The notes beneath the pieces are model-generated. The model was not told the DNA's origin. It ran no database searches and saw only the letters and a list, made by a program, of their open reading frames with translations. 64,000 nt of DNA from assembly GCA_050187415.1 (NCBI GenBank), contig JBFWXN010000021.1, positions 9,254 through 73,253 of the forward strand. Direction: 5' to 3'. Shown here in pieces: positions 17,552 to 24,881 of this stretch (position 1 is the stretch's first letter; each line of letters opens with the position of its first letter). This DNA comes from Ga0077555 sp050187415 (lineage in GTDB: Bacteria; Pseudomonadota; Alphaproteobacteria; Rhizobiales; Hyphomicrobiaceae). Position numbers and translations under genes: made by a program.

Positions 17552-18237
17552 GGAAATTCCGTCGCCGCCGCGGCCTGCTCCGCCAGTTGCTGCCCGATGG
17601 CCTCGACGAGGCCGTCGCCGGTCTCGATGACGCGATGTGCCCCTGCCGCCCACAGCAAGTCGGGGCGGTGGTATCCCCAAGCGACCCCAAGTGCACCGAC
17701 AGCGGCGTTGCGCGCCATGGTCATATCGAATGACGTATCGCCGACCATGACCGCCGCGTCGACCCTCACGCCCGCCTCGGCGAGCGCCGCCATGATCATC
17801 GACGGGTGCGGCTTCGAGGGGTGATCATCGGCGGTCTGGATGGTGAGGAACGTCTGGTGCCATCCCTCGCGCTCCAGCAGGCGTGCGACGCCACGCCGCG
17901 ATTTTCCGGTGGCGATGCCAAGCAGCACATCGCCCTGCTCGACAAGCGTGGCAATCGCGTTCCTGACGCCAGGATAGAGAGGCTCGTCGAGGCGCTGGAG
18001 CCGCCCCTCGGCATGGGCCGAGCGGTAATGATCGGCGAGCGATCGGCGCAGCTCGGGCGTTTGGTCCGGCACGAGCACCGCGAAGGCCTCGGTCAGCGAC
18101 AGCCCGACCACGCTCAGCACACGATGGGCCGGCGGCGGTTTCAGCGCGTGGCTGGTGAAAGCGTGAGCCATCGCAGCCGTGATGTTGTGCTGGCTGTCGA
18201 TGAGGGTGCCATCGCAATCGAAAATGACAAGCTTCAT
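17548..18237 (-). CDS. HAD-superfamily hydrolase (phosphoglycolate-phosphatase-like)
   Basis: A 229-aa subfamily IA HAD phosphatase. Motif I is FDCDGTLIDSQ at residues 5-15 with nucleophile and acid/base Asp. Motif II is GIATGKSRRG with the Thr, motif III is the Lys in HPSKPHPSM, and motif IV is MVGDTSFDM. A helical cap lies between motifs I and II. It probably dephosphorylates a small metabolite; phosphoglycolate is the usual annotation but not proven. It is coupled to the ATP12 gene by a 4-bp overlap and sits 48 bp after btaB. Confidence 0.9.
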   Translation of the reverse strand: MKLVIFDCDGTLIDSQHNITAAMAHAFTSHALKPPPAHRVLSVVGLSLTEAFAVLVPDQTPELRRSLADHYRSAHAEGRLQRLDEPLYPGVRNAIATLVEQGDVLLGIATGKSRRGVARLLEREGWHQTFLTIQTADDHPSKPHPSMIMAALAEAGVRVDAAVMVGDTSFDMTMARNAAVGALGVAWGYHRPDLLWAAGAHRVIETGDGLVEAIGQQLAEQAAAATEFP

Positions 18238-18285
18238 GCACCGCGCCTCGTCGAGCCTACGCCATCGGCGCCGGCCGACGGGTCG

Positions 18286-18954
18286 TTACGCGATGCGGCG
18301 CTCGAGCACCGCATAGCAACTGTACCCGCGATAGAGCCGCTCGAAGCTCATCGTCAAGCCATGACGGCGCGCAAGGCCCGAGAGCACGTCCTCCATGTCC
18401 TCGCGCGGCGAAACACGAAACCGGGCAAGCCAAGCGTCGAGGACCCGCTTGACCGGGGGCGGCAATCTCTCGCAACCACCGAAGTCCACTATATGCAGGC
18501 GCCCGCCCGCGGACAGCAGCTTGGCGGCGTGCTCAAGCGCCGCTTCCCAAGGCGGCATCATCGACAAGGAATATGAAAAGAAAACGCGATCGAAGACCGC
18601 CTGGCCAAACAGGGCTTCGGGATCGAAGCCTGTGGCATCGGCCAGCGCCAGTCGAATTCGGCCGGCCAGATCTCGCCGAGAGAGCGAGGCGCGCGCCGTC
18701 TCCAGCATCATGCGCGACAGATCGACGCCATAATAGTTGGCTTGCGGAAACCTGCGCTGTGCGCGGATCAGGTTCAGTGCCGTGCCGCAGCCGAGCTCCA
18801 AGACGGAACCCTCTGGCGGCGGCTCGAGCTCACCTATCAGCCGGCGGCGTCCGAGGAGATAATATTCGCGCGTCACGTCATAGACGTGGCGCTGATACCG
18901 ATAGTTCTGATCGAGATGCTCAGCGTGGGTTTCAGTGCTCATCGGCGACGTCAT
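18286..18954 (-). CDS. btaB: Diacylglyceryl-homoserine N-methyltransferase (betaine lipid synthesis)
   Basis: A 222-aa SAM-dependent methyltransferase, near the usual BtaB size (about 210 aa). The SAM-binding motif I is VLELGCGTALNLI around residues 53-65, with YYGVDLSRMML after it. The N-terminal part LDQNYRYQRHVYDVTREYYLLGR is typical of BtaB-like enzymes. It adds three methyl groups to diacylglyceryl-homoserine to give DGTS, a phosphorus-free betaine lipid. The ATG at 18954 overlaps the btaA stop in an ATGA, so I discard an upstream extension to 19047. The identification rests largely on its coupling to btaA. Confidence 0.93.
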   Translation of the reverse strand: MTSPMSTETHAEHLDQNYRYQRHVYDVTREYYLLGRRRLIGELEPPPEGSVLELGCGTALNLIRAQRRFPQANYYGVDLSRMMLETARASLSRRDLAGRIRLALADATGFDPEALFGQAVFDRVFFSYSLSMMPPWEAALEHAAKLLSAGGRLHIVDFGGCERLPPPVKRVLDAWLARFRVSPREDMEDVLSGLARRHGLTMSFERLYRGYSCYAVLERRIA

Positions 18955-20192
18955 TCGGATTTCAAGGCATAGAGGTGAAAGGCGCCATAGATGGCCGAGC
19001 GATCCAGGGTCGACAGCCTTTTCGAATGTTCGCTCTCGTAGGTCCATCGACCCAGGGTGGCGTCGGGCACGCGGCCAGGCAGGATGGTCCCGAGGCCAGC
19101 CGTCCGGAAGATCACGCGGGCGCCCTCCCGAGCCGTGCGAGTTATCTCGCGCCAGAGCTGCGCGAGGGTTGCATCATCCATCCAGTCCTGGGCATCGAGC
19201 AGAATGTAGCGGTCGAGGGACTGATTGGGCAGCCGCTGGAGCAGGCCCGTGAAGGACACATGGTTGACTTCCACACGCGCCGCCCGCTGCCTGAGAAGCG
19301 AAAAGCTCCGCGGCTCGAGGTAGGGTGGAAGCGAGGCATCGGGCTCGCGCGAATAGGCGCGACCGAACGCTTGCCACGCGAAATAGTTGTCGCCCAGATC
19401 GAAATCGCAAGCGAGCCTGCGCAGGCGCCGTTCCACCACGTCGGCCATGTGCGCGGCGTCGCCCAGCAGCCTCTTGTATTGGGCCGGCGGGATACCCAGG
19501 CCGTAAAGCGAGGCTTCGCTGCCCAGGATCTTGCGGACCAGTTTTCGCCGAAACAGGGGGGCGAGTTCGGCCTCATAAATGCGAATCTGCTCCTCGCGCG
19601 TTCTTGCGGTCAGCATGACGCGAGGGTCCTTGCCGTAGATGCGCGCGACGCCGTGTGCGAGGGCGATGCAGATGCCGAGCAGTCCCGTCTTGTGGAAGCC
19701 GCGGGCAAACGCCGTGATGCGCCGGCGGCCCAGTTTGTCGCGTCGTTCCCAGTAGGCGCGCGAGGACGCGTCCAAATGCGGTGCGATGTAACGATCGTAG
19801 AGATCGACGTTCGCCGGTTCGTCAGCGTGCACCCACAGCCGCCGAAAAGAATCCGCATCGGGCAGATGCCGGGCTGCCGCCAGCTTCATCCTGTTCAAGG
19901 CGATGTGCGCGTGATTGAGATCGACGACGAAAATCCGCTCCGGATCGGCCGTCAGATAGCTCATCATGTTGCAACCACCCGATCCGATGGTCACAAGCCG
20001 GGACGAAGGCGTGATCGCCAGGGCTTCGAGATCGACGCGCGGATCCTCCCAGATCTGGGGGTAGACAAGCTCGCTGAACGCCAGAGTAAAGAGGCGTTCC
20101 AGCACTCCCTCCCGCGACAGGGGGCGGCTCTTGTGGACGGCCTCTCCAAGTAGCCCGGCGGCACGCTCGGCGTATTGCAATCCCATCGCCAT
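18951..20192 (-). CDS. btaA: S-adenosylmethionine:diacylglycerol 3-amino-3-carboxypropyltransferase
   Basis: A 413-aa protein of the DUF3419/BtaA family; Rhodobacter BtaA is about 416 aa. It transfers the aminocarboxypropyl group of SAM to diacylglycerol, making diacylglyceryl-homoserine. Recognisable segments are LAFSELVYPQIWEDPRVDLEAL, the SAM-site VTIGSGGCNMMSYL near residues 67-80, and FVVDLNHAHIALNRMKLAA. A later region (LLDAQDWMDDATLAQLWREI) carries the second half of the active site. AAGGA precedes the ATG at 20192. It follows plcP by 111 bp and is fused by ATGA overlap to btaB, forming a complete phospholipid-to-betaine-lipid module. Confidence 0.95.
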   Translation of the reverse strand: MAMGLQYAERAAGLLGEAVHKSRPLSREGVLERLFTLAFSELVYPQIWEDPRVDLEALAITPSSRLVTIGSGGCNMMSYLTADPERIFVVDLNHAHIALNRMKLAAARHLPDADSFRRLWVHADEPANVDLYDRYIAPHLDASSRAYWERRDKLGRRRITAFARGFHKTGLLGICIALAHGVARIYGKDPRVMLTARTREEQIRIYEAELAPLFRRKLVRKILGSEASLYGLGIPPAQYKRLLGDAAHMADVVERRLRRLACDFDLGDNYFAWQAFGRAYSREPDASLPPYLEPRSFSLLRQRAARVEVNHVSFTGLLQRLPNQSLDRYILLDAQDWMDDATLAQLWREITRTAREGARVIFRTAGLGTILPGRVPDATLGRWTYESEHSKRLSTLDRSAIYGAFHLYALKSE

Positions 20193-20303
20193 CGGAAGTC
20201 CTTCCAGTGCTAGGTGCCCAATGCTTAGATACCCACCCGTGCCGCCGAGGCCAGCCGGCGCGGATACGAACCCCCATGCGAGGTCTGAGCGCGGGCCTCG
20301 AGA

Positions 20304-21134
20304 TCAGGCTGCCGGACGGGCCAACAGCACTGCATCCTGCTTCTCCGCGCCTCCCGGCGCACGCCAACTGACGATCTGCATTTGTCCCTCCAGCGTCTCG
20401 ATGAGAGCGGTACAGCTCTCGACCCAGTCGCCGCAGTTCAAGTAGTGCACACCTTCGATCATGCGGTCCGAAGCGTGGTGGATGTGACCGCAGATGATGC
20501 CGTCCACATTTCGCCGCCTGGCCTCTGCCGCGACGGCCTCCTCGAAGGCGCCGATGAAGCTGACCGCCGACTTCACCCTGTATTTCAGGTAGGCAGAAAG
20601 CGACCAGAAACCCAGGCCGAATCGGCGGCGCACCCAGTTCAGCGGTGTATTGGCCCACAACGCCATCTCGTAGCCGCGGTCGCCGAGAAATGCGAGCCAC
20701 TTGGCGGTTCTGACCACCACGTCGAACTCGTCCCCATGCATGACCGCGTATCGGCGGCCCGCGAGGGTCACGTGGATGGCGGACTGCTCGAGTTGTATGC
20801 CGCCGAAGCGCATGCCGCAGTAGTCGCGCAGCACCTCGTCGTGATTTCCGGGAATGAAGATGATCTCCCCACCCTTGCGCACCTTCCGCAAGAGCTTCTG
20901 GACGACGTCGTTGTGGGACTGGGGCCAATGGGGGCCGCGACGAACCTTCCAGAAATCGACAATGTCGCCCACCAGGTAAATGACGTCCGCTTCGAGACAG
21001 CGCAGGAAGTCGATCAGGGCGTGGGCCTGGGCCCCGCGCGTGCCGAGATGCACGTCCGAGATGAAGACAGCGCGCACCCGCACGCTGTCGGGGCTGTCGA
21101 GCTGATGGGGCGCATTCGGCAACATGTCCTGCAT
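20304..21134 (-). CDS. plcP: PlcP-type metallophosphoesterase (phospholipase C of lipid remodelling)
   Basis: A 276-aa calcineurin-like phosphoesterase. Metal-binding motifs: FISDVHLG (DxH), YLVGDIVDFW (GDxxD), IPGNHDE (GNHD), MHGDEFD and CGHIHHA (GHxH). The family includes LpxH-like UDP-diacylglucosamine hydrolases and Sinorhizobium PlcP, which cleaves phosphatidylcholine and other phospholipids to diacylglycerol during phosphate starvation. Lying immediately before btaA, which needs diacylglycerol, strongly favours PlcP. I use the ATG at 21134; a longer form to 21206 would overlap the preceding pseudouridine synthase gene and adds no domain. No signal peptide is seen, so it should act at the cytoplasmic face of the inner membrane. 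Confidence 0.9.
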   Translation of the reverse strand: MQDMLPNAPHQLDSPDSVRVRAVFISDVHLGTRGAQAHALIDFLRCLEADVIYLVGDIVDFWKVRRGPHWPQSHNDVVQKLLRKVRKGGEIIFIPGNHDEVLRDYCGMRFGGIQLEQSAIHVTLAGRRYAVMHGDEFDVVVRTAKWLAFLGDRGYEMALWANTPLNWVRRRFGLGFWSLSAYLKYRVKSAVSFIGAFEEAVAAEARRRNVDGIICGHIHHASDRMIEGVHYLNCGDWVESCTALIETLEGQMQIVSWRAPGGAEKQDAVLLARPAA

Positions 21135-21156
21135 GCGGCCGCTCGTAGAGCGCTTC

Positions 21157-21175
21157 GATTGCAGTCTCGTGACAG
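21157..21175 (-). promoter_or_regulatory. Candidate Pho box upstream of plcP
   Basis: On the minus strand the sequence is CTGTCACGAGACTGCAATC. It has the 11-bp-spaced direct-repeat form of a PhoB site (CTGTCAT-4 bp-CTGTCAC): the first half is nearly perfect and the second keeps only CTG and one further base, about 11 of 19 positions. It lies in the 46-bp gap between the pseudouridine synthase stop and the plcP ATG. The distance to the ATG (22 bp) is short, which would need a nearly leaderless transcript or a slightly later start. Confidence 0.35.
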
Positions 21176-21180
21176 AGCGT

Positions 21181-22200
21181 TCAGTCTGTCGCGAAGTGCT
21201 GTGCATCGAGGCCGAGAAGCCCCCAGGTCACAAGCATGTGTGGCGGCAACGGGGCCGTCACGTCGATCGGCGGAGACCCCGGCCGGGGATGCGGGATGAC
21301 GAGACGGCGCGCATGGAGATGAAGGCGCGCGTCCATGTTCTCGGCCGGGAGGGGACGGCCATCGTCGTACTTGTTGTCGCCGACGATCGGATGATTGATC
21401 AGCGCCATGTGGGCGCGAAGCTGATGCTGTCGCCCGGTCACCGGCTTCAAGGATACCCAGGCGGTTTTCTGTCCCACCCTGTCGATGACGCTGTAATGCG
21501 TCGTCGCGTGCATGGCCTGCTCCTGCTCGCCGGGCTCGGCCTTGCGGACACGATCGCCGTCAGGCCCCGCCGCCTTCACCAGAGCCGCTTCGATGCGCCC
21601 CTGGGGAGGCCTCGGCACGCCATGCACCAGCGCCCAGTATGTTTTCGCGGCGCTCCGCGTCTGAAAGGTCCGACCGAGCTTGGAAGCCGCGTCACGCGTC
21701 TTGGCGACCATCAGCACGCCGGTCGTATCGCGATCGAGACGGTGGACCAGCCGCGGGCGATCTCCGAAGCGGTCGGCCATGCCCGCCAGGATGCCATCGA
21801 TATGACGCTTGGTGCCTGTGCCGCCCTGCACGGCAATACCGAAAGGCTTGTTGAGGACAAAGACGTCTGCGTCCTCGAACAGGATGAGACTCTCGATGAA
21901 CGTGCGGTCGGCCTTCGAGAGACCCATCGGCGGCTTGGGCGACGGGGCCAAGCCGGGCGCCCGGCTCTTCGCCGGGTCTTTTGCCGGCTCGTGAATGATG
22001 GCTGGCACGCGGATTTCCTGGCCCGCCTCGATACGATGTCCCGCCTCGACGCGGCGTGAATCCAGGCGAACCTGCCCGGTCCGCAGCAGCTTCTGGAGAT
22101 AGCTGTGCCCAACGGCCGGAAAGTGCAGCTTGAACCAGCGATCGAGCCGGAGGCCCGCGTCCTTTTCAGCGATCACGATGGTCTCGACGGGCGGCCTCAT
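21181..22200 (-). CDS. RluA/RluC-family 23S rRNA pseudouridine synthase
   Basis: A 339-aa enzyme. The N-terminal S4 RNA-binding domain (GLRLDRWFKLHFPAVGHSYLQKLLRTGQVRLD) is followed by a long basic linker and the catalytic domain with RLVHRLDRDTTGVLMVAKT, whose Asp is the catalytic nucleophile. KPVTGRQHQLRAHMALINHPIVGDNKYD near the C-terminus is the conserved KxxL-like region of the family. It isomerises specific uridines in rRNA. The ATG at 22200 overlaps the crcB stop by ATGA. RluC versus RluD specificity cannot be told from sequence alone. Confidence 0.92.
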   Translation of the reverse strand: MRPPVETIVIAEKDAGLRLDRWFKLHFPAVGHSYLQKLLRTGQVRLDSRRVEAGHRIEAGQEIRVPAIIHEPAKDPAKSRAPGLAPSPKPPMGLSKADRTFIESLILFEDADVFVLNKPFGIAVQGGTGTKRHIDGILAGMADRFGDRPRLVHRLDRDTTGVLMVAKTRDAASKLGRTFQTRSAAKTYWALVHGVPRPPQGRIEAALVKAAGPDGDRVRKAEPGEQEQAMHATTHYSVIDRVGQKTAWVSLKPVTGRQHQLRAHMALINHPIVGDNKYDDGRPLPAENMDARLHLHARRLVIPHPRPGSPPIDVTAPLPPHMLVTWGLLGLDAQHFATD

Positions 22201-22574
22201 CTGAGGCTCCGCACGGCGGCCACACCCCCGACCAGTGCCGCAATCGAGATGGCGACAGACCCGACGACATAGAGGGCCGCGAGGACAGGCTGGCGCCGTT
22301 CGAACAGCTCGAAAGCGTCGAGGGAGAATGCCGAGAACGTCGTGAAGCCGCCGAGAATGCCCGTCGCGAGGAAGGTGCGCAGGACCGCCGATCCGCCCAG
22401 GAGGCTGGAAGACGCTTCAACGATCGCTCCCATGAGAAAAGAACCCAGCACGTTGACGGTGAGCGTCGCCCAGGGGAACGATGGCCCAAGAAGCTGCAAG
22501 AGGCCGACGTTGACGAGATAGCGGGCACCGGCGCCGAGCGCGCCGCCGGCAGCGGCGGCCAAGACAAGCTGCAT
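22197..22574 (-). CDS. crcB: Fluoride ion channel (Fluc/CrcB)
   Basis: A 125-aa protein with four membrane helices. GGALGARY-like N-terminus (GGALGAGARYLVNVG), TLTVNVLGSFLMG and the signature GGFTTFSAFSLDAFELF are all present; the last carries the Phe and Thr/Ser residues lining the fluoride pore. It exports toxic fluoride as a dual-topology dimer in the inner membrane. I take the ATG at 22574, where the first helix begins; the upstream open frame is not protein-like. It heads a same-strand gene run through the pseudouridine synthase and betaine-lipid genes. Confidence 0.95.
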   Translation of the reverse strand: MQLVLAAAAGGALGAGARYLVNVGLLQLLGPSFPWATLTVNVLGSFLMGAIVEASSSLLGGSAVLRTFLATGILGGFTTFSAFSLDAFELFERRQPVLAALYVVGSVAISIAALVGGVAAVRSLR

Positions 22575-22808
22575 GATGAATAGTCCGTTCCTTTGGGGCG
22601 CTTCTACAGGGCCCGCCCACATCAGCGCAAGCGGGGGTTGCGCAGACGGGCCTGCCGGCTGCGACAGCTCCGTCGCCGAATACGGAGTTTCGAACGGACT
22701 CTTGGATGAGGCGCTGCGGCAAAATATGACCGCAACAATAGAGCGGAGCATCGCCGGGCGTTCTGGCGCGCACCGCAAGGATCGTTGGAACGCCTGGGCC
22801 GAAACGGT

Positions 22809-24128
22809 TCAGCTCGTCGGCTTGTCGAGCTTCCGTGTGAGGTTCTCGAACTCGCGGCGGAGTTCCTCGTTGCGGAAGATCTGCTCGAACGTCGGGGCTT
22901 CCAGCTTCTGGATGGCCTCGAAGGAGGTCGAACTGTCCTTCATGAGTTGGCGGAGCTGGTAGCTGGCCTCCACCGTTTCGTAGGTGTTGTCGGCGATCTG
23001 CAGGTCGTGGGCCGCACGCCGGCGAGCACGCGCAACCTGCTCGCGTTGTTGGATCAGATAACGACGATATCCCTTCGCTGCTTCGTCGGCGAGCTTCTGA
23101 CTCTCCCGGTTTGCCTCGAGCGCGCGCCGCTGATCGGGCCGGTTCTCAGCCTTCAGGAGCTCGGCCGTCCGCTTGCGCGCCGCCGCGATATCTTTCGAGA
23201 TGGCATCGAGCTTCGGCAGGAACTGCTCGTCGATCTTGCCGATGGTCGCGTCCTGTGCGTGCACCACCATAGCGAAAAGAGCTGCGTGCATGGCGAAGTA
23301 ACGCCTTGCGGCAGCGACGTTCTCGCCGGATTCCGCCATCAGCTTGGCGAGTTGCGCGTCGATTGCCTTGGCGGAATTGAAGACGGCGACGAGGCGGACG
23401 AGATCGCCGGACAGCACGCCGTCGAGCAGGAGGTCGACCTGCTCGCGCGTCATCTGGATGCCAGACTTGACGAGCCCATCGTAGACCTCGCCCTTCGACT
23501 TTGCGATTTCGCTCCTGTTGGCCGTGATGCGCTGCTGAGCCTCGTCGATATTCGATTGCAGGCTCTCGACGGTGTCGGTGACGTATCCGGGCATAAAGCC
23601 GTCTTTGGGCGCGACCAGTTTCTTCTCGCGCAACTTGACGATCCGGTCGTCCAGCTCGCGAATATTGTTCTTCAGCATCTCGATGCGCTTCTGCACTTCG
23701 ACCACCGGCACGTCGGTGACGACGCTGAGGGTCGAGTCGAGCAGATTCTTGATTTTCGCTTCGCGGTCCTCGCGTGTTTCGGTCCATATCGGAGGAACGA
23801 GGAACTCATCACGCGACGGCAGCTTCCTGGCCTCGCCACGACTGCGGGCGGTGTCCTGCAGGATCGAGTCGATGGCGCGCATCAGGCGTTGCGCCTGCTC
23901 GTAGGCCGCATCACCGGCGCGCGGATCGGCGGCCGGCGCCGGCTCCAGCGCCGGAGCGGGCTTGGTGGCCGGCCCGGGCGACTCGCGGCCGTCTTTCGCC
24001 GGAGAGCGCGTCAGGATCTCGGCGATGGCATCGCGATGAGCCGCCTGGCACCATGCCGGCACCGGCCCAGCGCAGAGAGCCGCAGCAAGAATGACCGCCA
24101 AAGCCGCCGGGCCCCGAACCGTTGACAT
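22809..24128 (-). CDS. Secreted coiled-coil protein of unknown function (439 aa)
   Basis: GGGAGG precedes the ATG at 24128. Residues 1-28 form a signal peptide (AALAVILAAALCAGPVPAWCQA). A Pro/Ala-rich linker to about 70 is followed by largely helical, charged sequence with heptad-like stretches: VEVQKRIEMLKNNIRELDDRIVKLREKK (about 140-168), IDEAQQRITANRSEIAKSKGE, and KLADEAAKGYRRYLIQQREQVARARRRAAHDL. A short hydrophobic patch (AALFAMVVHA) lies near 285. No enzymatic motif is visible. It is probably a periplasmic structural or scaffolding protein. Its neighbours (crcB and a methyltransferase) give no clue. It is not homologous in any obvious way to the 1148-aa protein elsewhere in the window. 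Confidence 0.7.
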   Translation of the reverse strand: MSTVRGPAALAVILAAALCAGPVPAWCQAAHRDAIAEILTRSPAKDGRESPGPATKPAPALEPAPAADPRAGDAAYEQAQRLMRAIDSILQDTARSRGEARKLPSRDEFLVPPIWTETREDREAKIKNLLDSTLSVVTDVPVVEVQKRIEMLKNNIRELDDRIVKLREKKLVAPKDGFMPGYVTDTVESLQSNIDEAQQRITANRSEIAKSKGEVYDGLVKSGIQMTREQVDLLLDGVLSGDLVRLVAVFNSAKAIDAQLAKLMAESGENVAAARRYFAMHAALFAMVVHAQDATIGKIDEQFLPKLDAISKDIAAARKRTAELLKAENRPDQRRALEANRESQKLADEAAKGYRRYLIQQREQVARARRRAAHDLQIADNTYETVEASYQLRQLMKDSSTSFEAIQKLEAPTFEQIFRNEELRREFENLTRKLDKPTS

Positions 24129-24213
24129 GAACGCAATCCTCCCTAACTGATCAATGACTTGGGATAAGATTTCGGCAAATCAATGGTGAGCGTTCAAATC
24201 TGGCTAACAATGT

Positions 24214-24720
24214 TCAAAGCCAGCGTCGTACGCGAGCCTTGTAGTCGGCATACGCCGCTCCGAAGCGTCGCTCAAGATAGGCTTCTTCGCGTTCGATGGC
24301 GAACCTCGTTACCGCGTAAAGGAAAATGGGAGCCGCAACGACCAGCCACAGGCGATTGAAGCTGATGCCCGCGCCGGCCAGTCCGATCGCCTCGGCAAGG
24401 TAGATAGGGTTGCGGGAAAACGCGAAAGGGCCCGTCGCCATCAGGGCCGTGGAGCCACGATCCGGTCGGATCGACGTCGCGTGCCGGCGAAACTCCAGCA
24501 TCGCCCAAACGGCTAGAACGATGGCGCCCAACAAGAGCAGCATGCCCGCGTAGTGGACAGGCCCCGTCTCGGCGAAGGGGAACGGCAGGCGCAGCAGCCA
24601 CCAATCGAGCGCCAGCGCCATCAGTACCGACGCCGCGAACAAGGCCGGTGGCCACGGAATCGCGCTCGGACGGTCCTCCTGTAGACCGTCCCGCTTCCCC
24701 GGAAACACGGTCACGCACAT
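24214..24720 (-). CDS. Isoprenylcysteine carboxyl methyltransferase (ICMT/PEMT)-family membrane protein
   Basis: A 168-aa integral membrane protein with about four hydrophobic segments. The C-terminal family signature is clear: GPFAFSRNPIYLAEAIGLAGAG and then IEREEAYLERRFGAAYADYKARVRRWL. In this superfamily these residues bind SAM and the enzymes methylate lipids or small hydrophobic molecules. The bacterial substrate is generally unknown and prenylated proteins are not expected. It lies 85 bp downstream of nothing on its strand and reads toward the 439-aa coiled-coil gene, with an AT-richer gap between that may hold that gene's promoter. Confidence 0.85.
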   Translation of the reverse strand: MCVTVFPGKRDGLQEDRPSAIPWPPALFAASVLMALALDWWLLRLPFPFAETGPVHYAGMLLLLGAIVLAVWAMLEFRRHATSIRPDRGSTALMATGPFAFSRNPIYLAEAIGLAGAGISFNRLWLVVAAPIFLYAVTRFAIEREEAYLERRFGAAYADYKARVRRWL

Positions 24721-24881
24721 TCTCCTGCCGTTCGATGTCGATTGACCGCCACAGTTGTCCAGTCAGGCCTCCGGTTCAAGGTCCATTGGATCGATGGGGC
24801 CAATGCCGCGTAGCCGTGTCTTGCCGCCAGCGGTCAGCCGTGGCACCAACGACGGCAAAATTCCCGAGGAGCGCCGCGCTC

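Noticed and set aside
20193..20303. Separate promoter or Pho box before btaA
   Set aside because: No repeat in PhoB register was seen in this 111-bp gap; transcription from the plcP promoter is more likely.
21135..21206. Longer plcP start at 21206
   Set aside because: It would overlap the end of the pseudouridine synthase gene and cover the Pho-box-like site, with no domain gained.
22575..22800. Possible fluoride riboswitch before crcB
   Set aside because: A GGCGACGGAG-like block is present, but the following conserved pseudoknot and GATGxCTCCT parts do not fit. A covariance-model search would settle it.
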